From positions 23,785,841 through 23,849,840 of the forward strand of contig NC_092575.1 in assembly GCF_037975245.1 (NCBI RefSeq): a DNA stretch of 64,000 nt, read 5' to 3'. Of this stretch, positions 36,701-42,082 are shown in pieces. A model generated the notes under the pieces. The model was given only the letters and a program-made list of their open reading frames with translations, had not been told where the DNA came from and searched no databases. A program made the translations under genes and the position numbers. The number at the start of each line of letters is the position of its first letter. Position 1 is the first letter of the stretch. The DNA comes from Apostichopus japonicus. Lineage: Eukaryota; Echinodermata; Holothuroidea; Aspidochirotida; Stichopodidae.

Positions 36701-38355
36701 TCCTATTTCCGATTTAGTTTATACTTGATATACTGATGTAACTACATAGTATGTGCATGTTCTTGTTACCTTTAATGTATATTTATGATTGGTTGGGGCG
36801 TAATGGTTAGAGATATGATGAGGAGGTACGTATGCCTGATTGATCTTGGCGTCTCATCTAATGACAAGAACCAAATGTTCCATGGTTTCCATTCTTGGCA
36901 TATTAGGTTGGTCACACGACATTCATACAATCAACCGTGTTGTTTTCTGTGTGCATATCATGATTTTTAATCAGTGAATATGAAATTCTTAATCAGATGT
37001 CTCTGAAATAGTATGTCTAATTAGCTTCACTCATATACTTGGATAATACGATATAGATACATGCTGATGAGAACCTAAATGGATCTCATTAATAGTCATG
37101 CTTGTCTCTGTTTATATAATATGTTGCAACATGATAACTGATACGTGGTACCTTCCTTAAAATGTTGTGTCATTAGTCATCAAAAATTCCTCTCCATTTT
37201 CCTTACCACAAGTTCATGAATATTAACATGTATGGCTTACCACACTATGTGTAAGCTTAGGCACCGGAACCATTACAAGTTTTCATGTTCTGGTTTCGTT
37301 TCTATTGGAATCTCTACTCTGTCAGCCTAAATTGATGAACTGATTTTATTATAAAGCTCTGAACTATAATTTTACAATGCCGGAAAAATTCTTATGACAA
37401 GCCGTCTTCATATCGGAAAGGTATAGAAAATATACTGCATATAAGCAGTAAGTCATAGATAGAATATCTTAAAACTATTAGTTAAGCCCCTTTTGCACTC
37501 TTAAGCACTCTTAATTGATAGAGGTGAAATATCTGTAAACTAGTTTTCTAGGAGAATTATAAAGCTTTCCTCTCTGTTTCCTCTTCACAGATTGAAAATT
37601 TACAACACACTGACCAAATTACATCTCCATTTCAGCTCGTCCTACCTGAATGTGAGTAATTAATTACTTTAGCATGCTCATGCAGCTGAAGATGTTCCAT
37701 TACCATATTCTACTCACTACCAGAATTGTAAACTAGGAAATGTTCTTAAGTATCAAGTATTGCAAATAGCTGAAAGTTATAGTCCACCAATTGACATGGC
37801 AACTGCAGCCTGGACTCTTCTATGCAAAGTAGGATTAGGTATACACATCTGATATGAAAGGATTGTAGTACTAAATTATGTCAAGTGTTGGTGCATGCTT
37901 TGGTGTTCAACATCTGTTTTGAAACTTCAGCAACAAACTGAAATACTGAGTATTGATACTGTATTCACGTCTCATTGCAGTGGAAAATTAAAATTAATGA
38001 AATTCAACCCCCTGCTTGAATTATCTATTTAAAATATTTTTTCAACCTTACAGCCATCATCAAAGCTTTTGATCAGCTAAAGCAGAATTTATCAGTACAT
38101 CTTGATGTAGACCAATCTACCCTGCTGGCAAATATTTTCCAACTTTCTGAGGAAGGAATTACTGATATCAAGGAGCACAAAACACCAGGAACTCTGTTGT
38201 TAGAGAAGCTGACCAAAAATTCACTGATATCTCCCACAAGCATCACAAAATTGGAAAATGCCCTAACAGAACAAGGAAATGAAAAATGTGCGAAACTTGT
38301 CAGAGAATTCAGAAGTAAAAATCATGTAGTTGAAGCTACACTGTGCCAAGAATAA
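5925..38355 (+). CDS. Multidomain propeller / coiled-coil / death-fold / 2x ZU5-UPA / UBA-like protein (19 spliced exons, 5' partial)
   Basis: Exons: 5925-6786, 9686-9956, 15239-16500, 21428-21565, 21921-22005, 25011-25334, 25905-26363, 26542-26768, 27198-27359, 28144-28296, 29021-29081, 30956-31272, 31666-31843, 32395-32718, 33880-34109, 35256-35393, 35863-36015, 37591-37651, 38054-38355. All acceptors are AG, most after a pyrimidine-rich stretch. All donors are GT, most GTAAGT- or GTGAGT-like; 16501 (GTTAGA), 27360 (GTAGTA), 31273 (GTTTGT) and 35394 (GTTAGT) are weaker. Total 5,707 nt: one base of a split codon, 1,901 codons and TAA, with no internal stop. ZU5-UPA plus death-fold arrangements are known from UNC5, PIDD and ankyrin, where they mediate death or guidance signalling and membrane-skeleton linkage. 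I do not know a protein with this full order and give no gene name. The 6786/9686 join is inferred from phase 0 to phase 0 compatibility and is the least certain. No signal peptide or membrane segment is evident. Confidence 0.75.
6618..6680 (+). repeat. 21 bp coding tandem repeat (SGGHSSI)
   Basis: Two and a half copies of the 21 bp unit TCTGGGGGTCATTCTTCCAT(C) lie in frame inside the propeller-like exon and encode SGGHSSI repeats. This probably forms a flexible loop between blades. The copies are nearly identical, which implies recent expansion. Confidence 0.85.
6787..9685 (+). other. Putative intron with 205-213 bp tandem repeat
   Basis: From about 7060 to 7740 there are three full copies and one partial copy of a unit of about 205-213 bp. 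Shared landmarks are TAGTGAATGCGGAATTTTAT (near 7101, 7306 and 7519) and TGAGCTTACAAGCT (near 7268, 7482 and 7687). An ATTAAA near 6848 could serve as a polyadenylation signal for a short transcript ending after the TAA at 6822. I see nothing recognisable from about 7800 to 9685 except the pyrimidine-rich acceptor at its end. Confidence 0.65.
9686..9956 (+). CDS. Exon: death-fold domain 1 (DED-like)
   Basis: Residues 288-378. It enters in phase 0 after TTTTGTTATAG and leaves after the first base of a codon at a perfect AAAG/GTAAGT donor. The roughly 90 residues form an all-helical pattern: DCQKLLDYLKVP, then ISLVHHLREAGKVSADD, then ISHLMTACSDKGLSKLVAVL. The phrase L..LREAGKVS..DI..L......GL..L......Y is typical of death effector domains (helices 3-6). 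Death-fold domains self-associate or recruit like domains in caspase and NF-kB signalling. The exact subclass (DED versus CARD or DD) cannot be settled by eye. The exon is a one-domain unit, as expected for shuffled death folds. Confidence 0.65.
10790..12240 (+). repeat. Tandem segmental duplication (about 0.65 kb unit plus insertion)
   Basis: The segment at about 10850-11370 recurs at about 11493-12205 in the same orientation with moderate divergence. Shared landmarks include CTGACACAAATATTTACA, AACAGCTTATTTCATATAAA and CTATAGAACTAAGAAGTAGC. The offset is about 640 bp on the left and about 835 bp on the right. The difference is explained by the 200 bp MITE at 11646-11845 in the second copy. 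Confidence 0.85.
11646..11845. mobile_element. 200 bp MITE with terminal inverted repeats and a paralogous empty site
   Basis: The left end CAGCCAGTTGGGACAATTTC and the reverse complement of the right end, CATCCAGTTAGGACAATTTT, match at 17 of 20 positions. The flanks carry GAACATT (11639-11645) and GAACACT (11846-11852), a 7 bp target duplication with one mismatch. The first copy of the local duplication reads GAACATTTTG near 11017 with no element, so it is the uninserted site. The element has no coding capacity. An inverted relative lies at 759-967. Confidence 0.85.
12305..12700 (+). mobile_element. CR1/L2-type LINE 3' fragment (reverse transcriptase C-terminus)
   Basis: The frame 12328-12558 encodes a 76-residue stretch containing YISDLLHIYVPSRNLRSS, then GDRSFIVSAPRLWNQLPLKI and SNFKKSIKSHL. 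This matches the conserved tail of non-LTR retrotransposon ORF2 proteins of the CR1/L2 and related clades, which reads roughly SD.L..Y.P.R.LRSS...G.RSF...AP.LWN.LP..IR....FK..LK..L. After the stop come about 100 bp of 3' sequence with GTGTGCGCATTATAAGTC and an (ATT)n tail at about 12677-12700, the usual 3' end of these elements. Everything upstream is missing, as in 5'-truncated insertions. Confidence 0.75.
15239..16500 (+). CDS. Exon: 14-residue-repeat coiled coil
   Basis: Residues 378-798. The exon begins with AA completing the split codon G/AA and ends at GAG before the donor GTTAGA. After a charged lead-in (about 39 residues, ending in KQQLTG), 26 uninterrupted units of exactly 14 residues run from 15355 to 16446, consensus RLKTTEEERQQLTG with variants TLKATEEERQQLKD and TLKVTEEEKQQLTG. 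Each unit is two heptads with Leu at the first and eleventh residues, so a long parallel coiled coil is expected, mediating oligomerisation or acting as a spacer of about 55 nm if fully helical. Units 6-14 resemble units 16-24 in order, a higher-order duplication of 420 bp. Reading frames on the opposite strand are open only because 42 is divisible by three. The unit number is likely polymorphic. Confidence 0.85.
15355..16446 (+). repeat. 42 bp coding minisatellite, 26 units, with 420 bp higher-order repeat
   Basis: Every unit is exactly 42 bp and most share ACAGAGGAGGAAAGACAACA. No unit gains or loses bases, so the frame is kept throughout, consistent with selection on the protein. The stretch from about 15565 recurs from about 15985, giving a 10-unit higher-order period. 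Confidence 0.95.
17225..18103. mobile_element. hAT-like nonautonomous transposon, 879 bp, 8 bp target duplication
   Basis: Perfect inverted ends CAGGCTTGGGG and CCCCAAGCCTG. The flanks are identical 8 bp direct repeats GTTACAGA at 17217-17224 and 18104-18111. An 8 bp duplication and ends starting CAGG fit the hAT superfamily. Subterminal regions on both sides are filled with short CGATTA / TAATCG motifs (17240-17370 and 17950-18095), which may be transposase binding sites and can also pair to form a large hairpin. There is no transposase reading frame. Confidence 0.88.
18295..21150 (+). repeat. AGGTCA-rich tandem array, period about 140-150 bp
   Basis: The array opens with a head module GAAGGAACCTATTCGATGGT followed by a GT-rich stretch, then many diverged copies of a unit carrying TTGTAAACACGATATCTCAA, TTGGGCAGACCTCA, a TACCACATTGAGTACAGGAAGCC-like segment and AGGTCAAAGGTCATTT. 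Successive AGGTCA cores lie near 19522, 19678, 19813, 19952, 20097, 20236, 20385 and 20524, spaced about 139-156 bp. The same family recurs at 13990-14630, at 22310-23220 and, weakly, at 36140-36840. Confidence 0.85.
21428..21565 (+). CDS. Exon: second coiled-coil segment
   Basis: Residues 799-844, phase 0 at both ends, donor GTAAGT. The 46 residues are strongly charged with regularly spaced hydrophobics (ELEEAKSSLRATKDELVKSQ, then EVLKQTREALNQQQL). This extends the coiled coil of the previous exon but without the 14-residue repeat. It was too short to appear as an obvious ORF and is supported by splice sites and continuity of phase. Confidence 0.8.
21921..22005 (+). CDS. Exon: acidic linker
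   Basis: Residues 845-873. The acceptor is TTTATTTTCAG and the donor GCAG/GTAGGA; it leaves after one base of a codon. The 28 residues are acidic and Ser/Thr-rich (VMEEETLLEEHETPDISQQS), probably a disordered linker between the coil and death fold 2. Confidence 0.75.
22006..25010 (+). other. Intron with second AGGTCA-rich array
   Basis: Contains an oligo-G tract at 22153-22178 and, at about 22310-23220, diverged copies of the AGGTCA-rich repeat, headed by TTGCGATGGTGATGACGTGT and a GT tract. A full AGGTCAAAGGTCA lies at 23191-23203. From 23280 to 25000 nothing recognisable was seen. Confidence 0.65.
25011..25334 (+). CDS. Exon: death-fold domain 2 (DED-like)
   Basis: Residues 873-980. The acceptor TTTTCATTTCAG is strong and the donor GTAAGA; phase 1 on both sides, so the exon is a symmetrical shuffling unit. 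About 85 residues show an amphipathic six-helix pattern: LTLDSTLKLATLFGLPPAETD, then TPGITLINFMKTRNIINLYD, VTNLQKGLVHIQLNRTNENLL. The phrase TPGITLINFMK.R..I resembles TPGTLLLEKLTKNSLI in the last exon (death fold 4), supporting common ancestry of the modules. The tail DPFQFEENQAPELLAWP is a proline-containing linker. The subclass (DED versus DD) is uncertain. Confidence 0.65.
25905..26363 (+). CDS. Exon: linker plus ZU5 domain A
   Basis: Residues 981-1133, phase 1 on both sides. The first 55 or so residues are a charged linker (DEREEYHDRSKETLMERTEK). From about residue 1035 it reads as a ZU5 domain: YEGGTISIMGVHLTIPEDAL, then MTPMIKLEPEGLALNKPAQL and TIPHSAIIPEPDRHG. These correspond to the ZU5 hallmarks GG.L.....V.L.IP.GAL, the LTP...YGP.G..L.KPV.L segment and IPH.A. 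ZU5 domains occur in ankyrins, UNC5, PIDD, ZO-1 and the FIIND of NLRP1/CARD8, nearly always just before a UPA region, as here. The domain is close to the usual 95-100 residues. Confidence 0.85.
26542..26768 (+). CDS. Exon: UPA-like region A, part 1
   Basis: Residues 1134-1209, phase 1 in, phase 0 out, donor AAG/GTGAGG. It begins EITWTEEKSIDWKLYPEKIS and continues with alternating beta-strand-like stretches (YIFVNLVSQ, IFRIVPFID, DDVLITVCFCKDS). It lines up without gaps from its conserved Trp with the exon 33880-34109 of module B. The position that aligns with the Phe-Ser cleavage bond of PIDD/FIIND proteins is occupied by Tyr-Ile here. Confidence 0.7.
27198..27359 (+). CDS. Exon: UPA-like region A, part 2
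   Basis: Residues 1210-1263, phase 0 on both sides, acceptor TTATGTTTTAG, donor AAG/GTAGTA (weak). The 54 residues include SLGNYTTFQVTRTLNDGR and YIDLMMSSPGDSYHLMKEE. It matches exon 35256-35393 of module B in phase and position but is 24 nt longer. Confidence 0.7.
28144..28296 (+). CDS. Exon: UPA-like region A, part 3
   Basis: Residues 1264-1314, phase 0 on both sides, donor AAG/GTGAGT. The 51 residues contain SHQFRLNRNKYGDTDMVDVM and KNQTALILQSK, beta-rich in character. The exon is 153 nt, exactly as long as its counterpart 35863-36015. The acceptor could instead be the AG seven bases downstream, but that frame meets a stop, so 28144 was chosen. Confidence 0.7.
29021..29081 (+). CDS. Exon: UPA-like region A, part 4 (61 nt)
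   Basis: Residues 1315-1334, phase 0 in, phase 1 out, acceptor TTTTCCTTTAG, donor CCAG/GTGAGT. It encodes VKNILLSPESQEILFRELHP. It has the same length and phases as exon 37591-37651. Both lie immediately before a death-fold exon. Confidence 0.75.
29082..30955 (+). other. Intron containing 1.1 kb hAT-like element
   Basis: 29082-29683 shows nothing recognisable apart from diverged short direct repeats around ACCAGGTAAGTGTG / CCCAGGTACGTGAG. The element fills 29692-30822. The final 125 bp hold the acceptor TTCTCACTTTCAG. Confidence 0.7.
29692..30822. mobile_element. hAT-like nonautonomous transposon, 1,131 bp, copy A
   Basis: Ends CATGGGCGGCGATC and, inverted, CAGGGGCGGCGATT match at 12 of 14 positions. 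They are flanked by perfect 8 bp direct repeats ATGTGCAT at 29684-29691 and 30823-30830. Each end is followed inward by an oligo-G/C run and a CAATATTT motif. This termini and duplication pattern is that of hAT elements. The internal ORFs show no transposase signature. Copy B is inverted at 40275-42082, and a third end occurs at 63272. Confidence 0.9.
30956..31272 (+). CDS. Exon: death-fold domain 3 (DED-like)
   Basis: Residues 1335-1440, phase 1 in and phase 0 out. The roughly 85-residue helical pattern starts HKYEKLRGDIAKLLDKQHCA, then LGVFFELKPAENDTIQEA, GKMLMKILDERELIMPERM, and MYEGLKAIHFNKVARLVLEY. The phrase GK.LMKILDER.LI.PE....Y..L..I...K.ARLVLEYI is typical of the DED/DD helices 3-6. 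A lysine/glutamate-rich tail follows. The donor GTTTGT at 31273 is weak; it was chosen because it restores phase 0 with the next exon. Position and exon context match death fold 4. Confidence 0.65.
31666..31843 (+). CDS. Exon: UBA-like domain
   Basis: Residues 1441-1499, acceptor CATTATTTCAG, donor CATG/GTAAAG. The core FKILIEEGYKRLDVQRALKL followed by SHGKLDLGRRLLLLAKEE fits the three-helix ubiquitin-associated fold: hydrophobic..(G/E)G(Y/F)...dV.rAL..s.g.l..ArrlLL. UBA domains bind ubiquitin chains or other ubiquitin-like surfaces. There is no equivalent exon ahead of ZU5-A, so it was added to or lost from one module. With only about 45 diagnostic residues the call is moderate. Confidence 0.6.
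31844..32394 (+). other. Intron, nothing recognised
   Basis: AT-rich sequence without recognisable repeats. It ends with a good acceptor CTTTTCTCTTCCAG. Confidence 0.7.
32395..32718 (+). CDS. Exon: ZU5 domain B
   Basis: Residues 1500-1607, phase 1 on both sides. It reads FDQHGGEMVIAGVILRVPAG, then ALRTGRIVSLWVSTDP, LRLTPFVKYGPESLTLHKPV and TLIIPHCAL. This is the clearer of the two ZU5 domains: GGEM...GV.L.VPAGAL, LTP.VKYGP..L.L.KPV.L.IPHCA. The donor ACAG/GTGTGT is acceptable. Compared with ZU5-A it lacks the charged N-terminal linker, which accounts for the 135 nt length difference. Confidence 0.9.
32719..33879 (+). other. Intron with LINE 3' tail remnant (minus)
   Basis: At about 33076-33125 an ATA/AAT-rich run followed by AAGATTTATAATGTGCTAAT is the reverse complement of the CR1/L2-type 3' tail seen at 12640-12700. 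The rest is AT-rich and unremarkable. It ends with TTCTCTTCAG. Confidence 0.55.
33880..34109 (+). CDS. Exon: UPA-like region B, part 1
   Basis: Residues 1608-1684, phase 1 in, phase 0 out, strong donor AAA/GTAAGT. It contains WSLERKHLSCSMNSQHFAVE, then EKPCLIGLHVPYIP, KRVCVLPIVNR and LTIHLWFHNDD. It matches exon 26542-26768 in phases and within 3 nt in length. The segment Gln-His-Phe-Ala-Val sits where autoprocessing ZU5-UPA proteins carry His-Phe-Ser, so the nucleophilic serine appears replaced by alanine. Confidence 0.72.
34110..35255 (+). other. Intron with SINE and AT-rich microsatellites
   Basis: Holds the tRNA-derived SINE at 34143-34312, an ATT-rich tract at 34440-34470, two AAT-rich tracts near 34880 and 35210-35235, and a short inverted pair around 34660-34800 (TGTCCTATAACAAACTG region). 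The acceptor is TCATTTCTCATCAG. Confidence 0.6.
34143..34312 (+). mobile_element. tRNA-derived SINE
   Basis: TGGCCGAGTGGATAAAGGC (34150-34168) is a tRNA-Ser/Leu type A box. A degenerate B box lies around GGTTCGGGGGTTGATCTCC (34204-34222). The spacing is right for a tRNA head, but the anticodon arm cannot fold as a functional tRNA. An unrelated tail with GCAATCTACGGTTTTTCC follows. The right end is not precisely defined. Confidence 0.65.
35256..35393 (+). CDS. Exon: UPA-like region B, part 2
   Basis: Residues 1685-1730, phase 0 on both sides. It encodes SLINEEIYQQKGSIIHDPVF and continues VQLSPMISTLHVSTNSST. The donor GTG/GTTAGT is weak but gives phase 0 into the next exon. The counterpart in module A is 27198-27359. 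Confidence 0.68.
35863..36015 (+). CDS. Exon: UPA-like region B, part 3
   Basis: Residues 1731-1781, phase 0 on both sides, acceptor TTCTTCCCCCACAG, donor CAG/GTAACT. It contains LWLNNRHKVEFHLQNKEIKD and LLRRNLFQLSIQLQ. It is 153 nt, identical in length to 28144-28296. Both share the pattern F.L......D.V.....V/EAR followed by a basic-hydrophobic end. Confidence 0.72.
36016..37590 (+). other. Intron with roughly 305 bp repeat
   Basis: At about 36130-36840 there is a diverged member of the AGGTCA-repeat superfamily: head GGTTACGATGCGGAAGGCTC, then GACGAATAGCTTGTAAACAC. Its unit is partly duplicated at about 305 bp spacing, with GTAACTACATAG near 36427 and 36738. 36850-37580 shows nothing recognisable. 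Confidence 0.55.
37591..37651 (+). CDS. Exon: UPA-like region B, part 4 (61 nt)
   Basis: Residues 1782-1801, phase 0 in, phase 1 out, acceptor TCCTCTTCACAG, donor GAAT/GTGAGT. It encodes IENLQHTDQITSPFQLVLPE. It is the exact structural counterpart of 29021-29081 and precedes the last death fold. Confidence 0.75.
38054..38355 (+). CDS. Terminal exon: death-fold domain 4 (DED-like) and stop
   Basis: Residues 1802-1901 plus TAA. The acceptor is TTTCAACCTTACAG. The helical pattern is IIKAFDQLKQNLSVHLDVDQ, then LLANIFQLSEEGITDIKEHK, TPGTLLLEKLTKNSLISP, ITKLENALTEQGNEKCAKLV. The phrase LL.KL.KN.LISP..I..LE.AL.EQGN.K.AKLVREF is DED-like (helices 3-6), with a short tail after it. A C-terminal death fold after ZU5-UPA is the arrangement of UNC5 and PIDD, although theirs is a DD. 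Confidence 0.72.
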
Positions 38356-38880
38356 TGGCAGAAATCATATTGTGGGTTATTGTAAGCAAATAATGATGAA
38401 TACAAACATCATATCACCAGTGGTGCTGTACCCAGGAATTTATTCACTTGAGAGCGGGTAAGGAAGTTAGCGAGACATTTTTGTACAAACAGTTATTTAC
38501 AGGGAGAGCTTATGACAACAGGACTATAAGTATAATTACACGTGTAGGAGTAACATGAAATATTCTCCTCCCTGTCGAACATGGTTATGTATGTATATAC
38601 TCTATGTGACTATGTCCATATTGGTATACTTGCCTTTTAGGTAAACATATGCAGTCATGTCAACATATGTGCGTGTATGTCGCCCTACTTTGTCAACATT
38701 ACTTTCTCAACAGCAGTATTAATTTTGAAAGACCTGATACTATGGATGTATAGCTTCCCTATTGTGAGTACACGGTTGTGATTGTTTTGATGGCACTCAA
38801 AGGTCATGTAAGTTCAGCCGTGTGTTTGTTTTGGTTTTGACGTGATGGTTTTGTTAGAATACAAATAAACGTAGAGATCT
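38356..38880 (+). other. Probable 3' UTR with AATAAA signal
   Basis: Follows the stop codon. The first clear AATAAA is at 38864-38869 within TACAAATAAACGTAG, with a T-rich stretch before it. No transcript evidence is available, so the true end may be elsewhere. Confidence 0.45.
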
Positions 38881-39429
38881 CATAAGATTTAAAGTCTAAT
38901 TTGAAACTACGGTTCACTATGGTTTATAAATACATTTATCACGTCTATATGTTTTATGTAGGCCTATCAGTTTCATTGATAGCCCCTATATCAGTGCCCG
39001 AACTTGTTATCTCGGAATATGAAGGCCCAGTCCCCTACACGGCCCACCCACTTAGCTTAATTTGCCACCCCCCCCAGTAGGTTCCTTTTTGTTATGTAAA
39101 ACAAATAATGATAACACAAACCTAACAATAAATCTACACCTAAATTCACCATATGCCTTTCCCTCAGCATATAAGCCTAAAGCATATACAGCTACCACTA
39201 AGATGCCCTAGGGTGCTATCATATCTTCAATTACCTGTGTAAAACAATGAATAAAGAAAAGCTTATAAAGTAACGTAAAATCCTATATTTAGCCTACAAA
39301 GTGACTTTACTGAATAAAATGTTGTAAAATTTATCACGAAAAGCAGGATTCCCGTTTCCGAACATTTCAATCTTCAAAGCCATTCTCTCAAAAACCTAAA
39401 ATGCATTTTAATTGCCTCGAACTTCAAAT

Positions 39430-39760
39430 CCGCCACTGAACGTAAACGTAAAGAAATCGATTGGATCTTTTGTATTAAGTCTCAAATCACCGGCCTCAAC
39501 AAAGACATGGGACCCCTTTACAACTATCAGTTCTACAAGCATATGTAATCCGTTCTTTGCTCCTTAATCCGCTTCCTGTATAGTCATGGTTTATTTGGTT
39601 CTAATTCCACCTATGCAACTGACACTTATCTAGCATCATACTTTCATTGTGTTACATTTTGTACTTTTTATTCGTGTTGTTATATATATAAGTTGTTATA
39701 TAAGTATTGCTGAGGAAGTTCCCAGGGGGACCAAAAATTCCAATATATTTTCTAAAACTT
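39430..39760 (+). mobile_element. Possible Penelope-like retroelement 3' remnant
   Basis: A short open segment 39438-39548 reads ERKRKEIDWIFCIKSQITGL then NKDMGPLYNYQF before a stop. It resembles the end of the endonuclease-associated region of Penelope-like elements, where a basic stretch is followed by E..WI..L.T..P.GLN. About 150 bp later TTGCTGAGGAAGTTCCCAGG recalls their 3' untranslated ends. The stretch 38880-39430 holds nothing else recognisable. Confidence 0.35.
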
Positions 39761-39812
39761 TACTCCTTAATTGTAGATTATGAGTCATATCTTATTTCTC
39801 TGGTTTTCTCTA

Positions 39813-39848
39813 ATAATATATATATATAAATAAATATATATATATAGA

Positions 39849-39925
<77 letters not shown>
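39813..39925. repeat. (TA)n with internal (TG)n
   Basis: Long TA dinucleotide run with a GTGTGTGTGTGT core at about 39848-39860. It sits directly against the SINE copy at 39926-40110. Confidence 0.95.
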
Positions 39926-39929
<4 letters not shown>

Positions 39930-40110
39930 GAAAATCGCAATGAGTTGGAAAATGAAGAAAAAACTTCCAGCCTCCACCGTGATTCGAACCCAGGCCCTCC
40001 GCTCCGTACGCGGACACCCTAACCACTAGGCTATGGACGCCGACTGCATGTCCAGAGACCCGAAACCGGCAAGGAAGGCCGCAATTCCACTGAAGGCATT
40101 TTCCACCTGC
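39926..40110 (-). mobile_element. tRNA-derived SINE, copy 1
   Basis: On the minus strand it reads TAGCCTAGTGGTTAGGGTG (A-box-like), then GGGTTCGAATCACGG (B-box-like) about 30 bases later, followed by AAATGAAGAAAAAACTTCC-complement and a conserved tail ATGAGTTGGAAAAT-complement running into (TA)n. A near copy lies at 57942-58082 in the same orientation. The translated frame across it is meaningless. Confidence 0.75.
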
Positions 40111-40274
40111 ATCGAACAATATATATATATATGTATATATATATACATATATATATTTATTGATTAGAACGATTCACCCTATAAGCCAACCTGTACAAAA
40201 CATAATATAACAGCTGTATGTATATGTACCAGCACAATAGGTGATACCCGATAGGATGAAAGTGCACCTCACCT

Positions 40275-42082
40275 CAGGGGGGGGGGGTGATTTGCTCAAA
40301 CATTGGGGGGGACATTTTCTTGGGTACAGGCACGTATCCAGAATTTTCTAACCGGGGGCGCGAATTACTATCAAAGCGGAGGGCCACATAGGTTGGCGCG
40401 CAGCGTACAAGAAAATTTCTGGTTTTAATAGCCCCCCAGATCACCGGAAATGGCACTTCTCGGGCTTGAAAATGACCAACCAGATGTACACTTTTGCCTG
40501 AGAACCAATTTTTTCCCAATAGTTTTTTCATCCATAACCATTTTCAAGAGTGTCACCAGTCACACATCATGTTCGACCTCATCGCATCTCCTGTGGATCA
40601 TTGCTTTCGTACGGTAGGTAATACTACGTAACGGCCCACAATACCCGTCAGCCCCACTTTTCAAGGTTTTGAACCCATTATTTGTTCAGAATTTGAATAA
40701 TAAATTCACTTCAAAACATGCCCATAATGTTGCACAAAATTTCATCTATGGACAACCAATATAGAAAATTCCCCTTCAACCCATAATAGACCGGTTAAAA
40801 TTGCACGAGTAGAGGGAAGTACGATGAAGAATGTTGGTTTGGGAATTTCGAAAATTCAGACAAAGTTAATTTATTGCTGTACAAATATTAAAACCTCTTA
40901 TAAAGGCTACTATACAACTTCGATATCATAAAAAAATACAAATAATATTCTCGAGGGGGGTCTTCCCGTAGCCGGGGGGCAGGGGGAGCGACTGCTCCCC
41001 ATTTCAGTGTCGAAAAAATGTTAAAAACTGTTGTTATTTTAGCATGGTAATTTGTCAGTGCTCTTTTGATCTTGAATACTCGTCAGCTCCGTTAACTCGA
41101 TTATAATCGTAGTAACATTCAGGACTACTGATTCAGCACTTACTTAGTTTGGCAGATGCAATTAGCTCAATTTTAGCATATAGCCTATTACAAGCCTACA
41201 GTTGGCCACTGCGTAATAAAATACCTATTGCCTACCTAACCGCACTTGATGGAGTGTCACGAACCGTATGCACAACGACGTCGACAACGTTCATTCTCAT
41301 CCTTTCTATGATTCGCCCTAAGTTGTTGCACGAACAGCATGTTATGAAGCTAAGCTAGCAATCGTACGTGATACGCACTTCCTATAAATAATTATTACAC
41401 TGCGATAACGATATTTGTTTTTAGGCCACTGCACATCTGGCTGTCTTACAAAATATGAAAGTTTATATTGTCCATCAGTTAAGTTCGTCAAATGTATTAA
41501 AGTCCAGACATTGGACAATAAACAAGAATCATCCCACAGGAAAATGTTGAAAAGAGCGCTATATTTTTGTCTTTCTGATATACTATGTAAAAGAACCTGT
41601 GAAAGAATTCAAACAGGAAACAAAATCTGCTGATAATATGATATCATATGAAAATGATGAAACTGGCAAAACATTGCACCAGATCGCAACTAAGGACCTT
41701 CAATTGTTCAAAAATATATCAAATTGGGAGGGGGGGCACCTCCTCCGCTTAGACCACTCCTCCATATCAATCGCAAAATGTGTTCCCCCCTTTCAAATTC
41801 CTGGCTACGTCGCTGTATACGATTGTACGTACTTACATTCATATACAAGAGATGTACAGACATTATGATAATAATCATGAGTGACAACATGCTATACGGT
41901 CACAGGTCACAGAAACGACCACGAAGAGTCATTTACCTCATGCAGCATGTGTTGGGTGAAGTTTTAGCCACCGCCAAATATATTTTGGATAAATAATGTC
42001 ACGAATTATTTTCTATTTATAGCAACACAAAAAACTATGCCACCAAATATTGGGGGGGGGGGTATTAGATACTATATCCCCC
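40275..42082 (-). mobile_element. hAT-like element copy B, inverted, interrupted
   Basis: Reverse complement of 29692-30822. The left end CAGGGG plus oligo-G and GATTTGCTCAAACATTGGGG matches the right end of copy A. The body at 40330-40965 (for example GATCACCGGAAATGGCACTT) and 41805-42075 (for example CCACGAAGAGTCATTTACCT) matches collinearly. About 0.84 kb at 40965-41805 is extra and probably a nested insertion; its edges contain GTAGCCGGGGGGCAGGGGG and CAAATTCCTGGCTACG. The outer right terminus is lost. Confidence 0.85.

Noticed and set aside
39960-40044. Candidate minus-strand tRNA gene (also 57990-58070)
   Set aside because: Two dispersed near-identical copies with shared non-tRNA tails indicate a SINE family.
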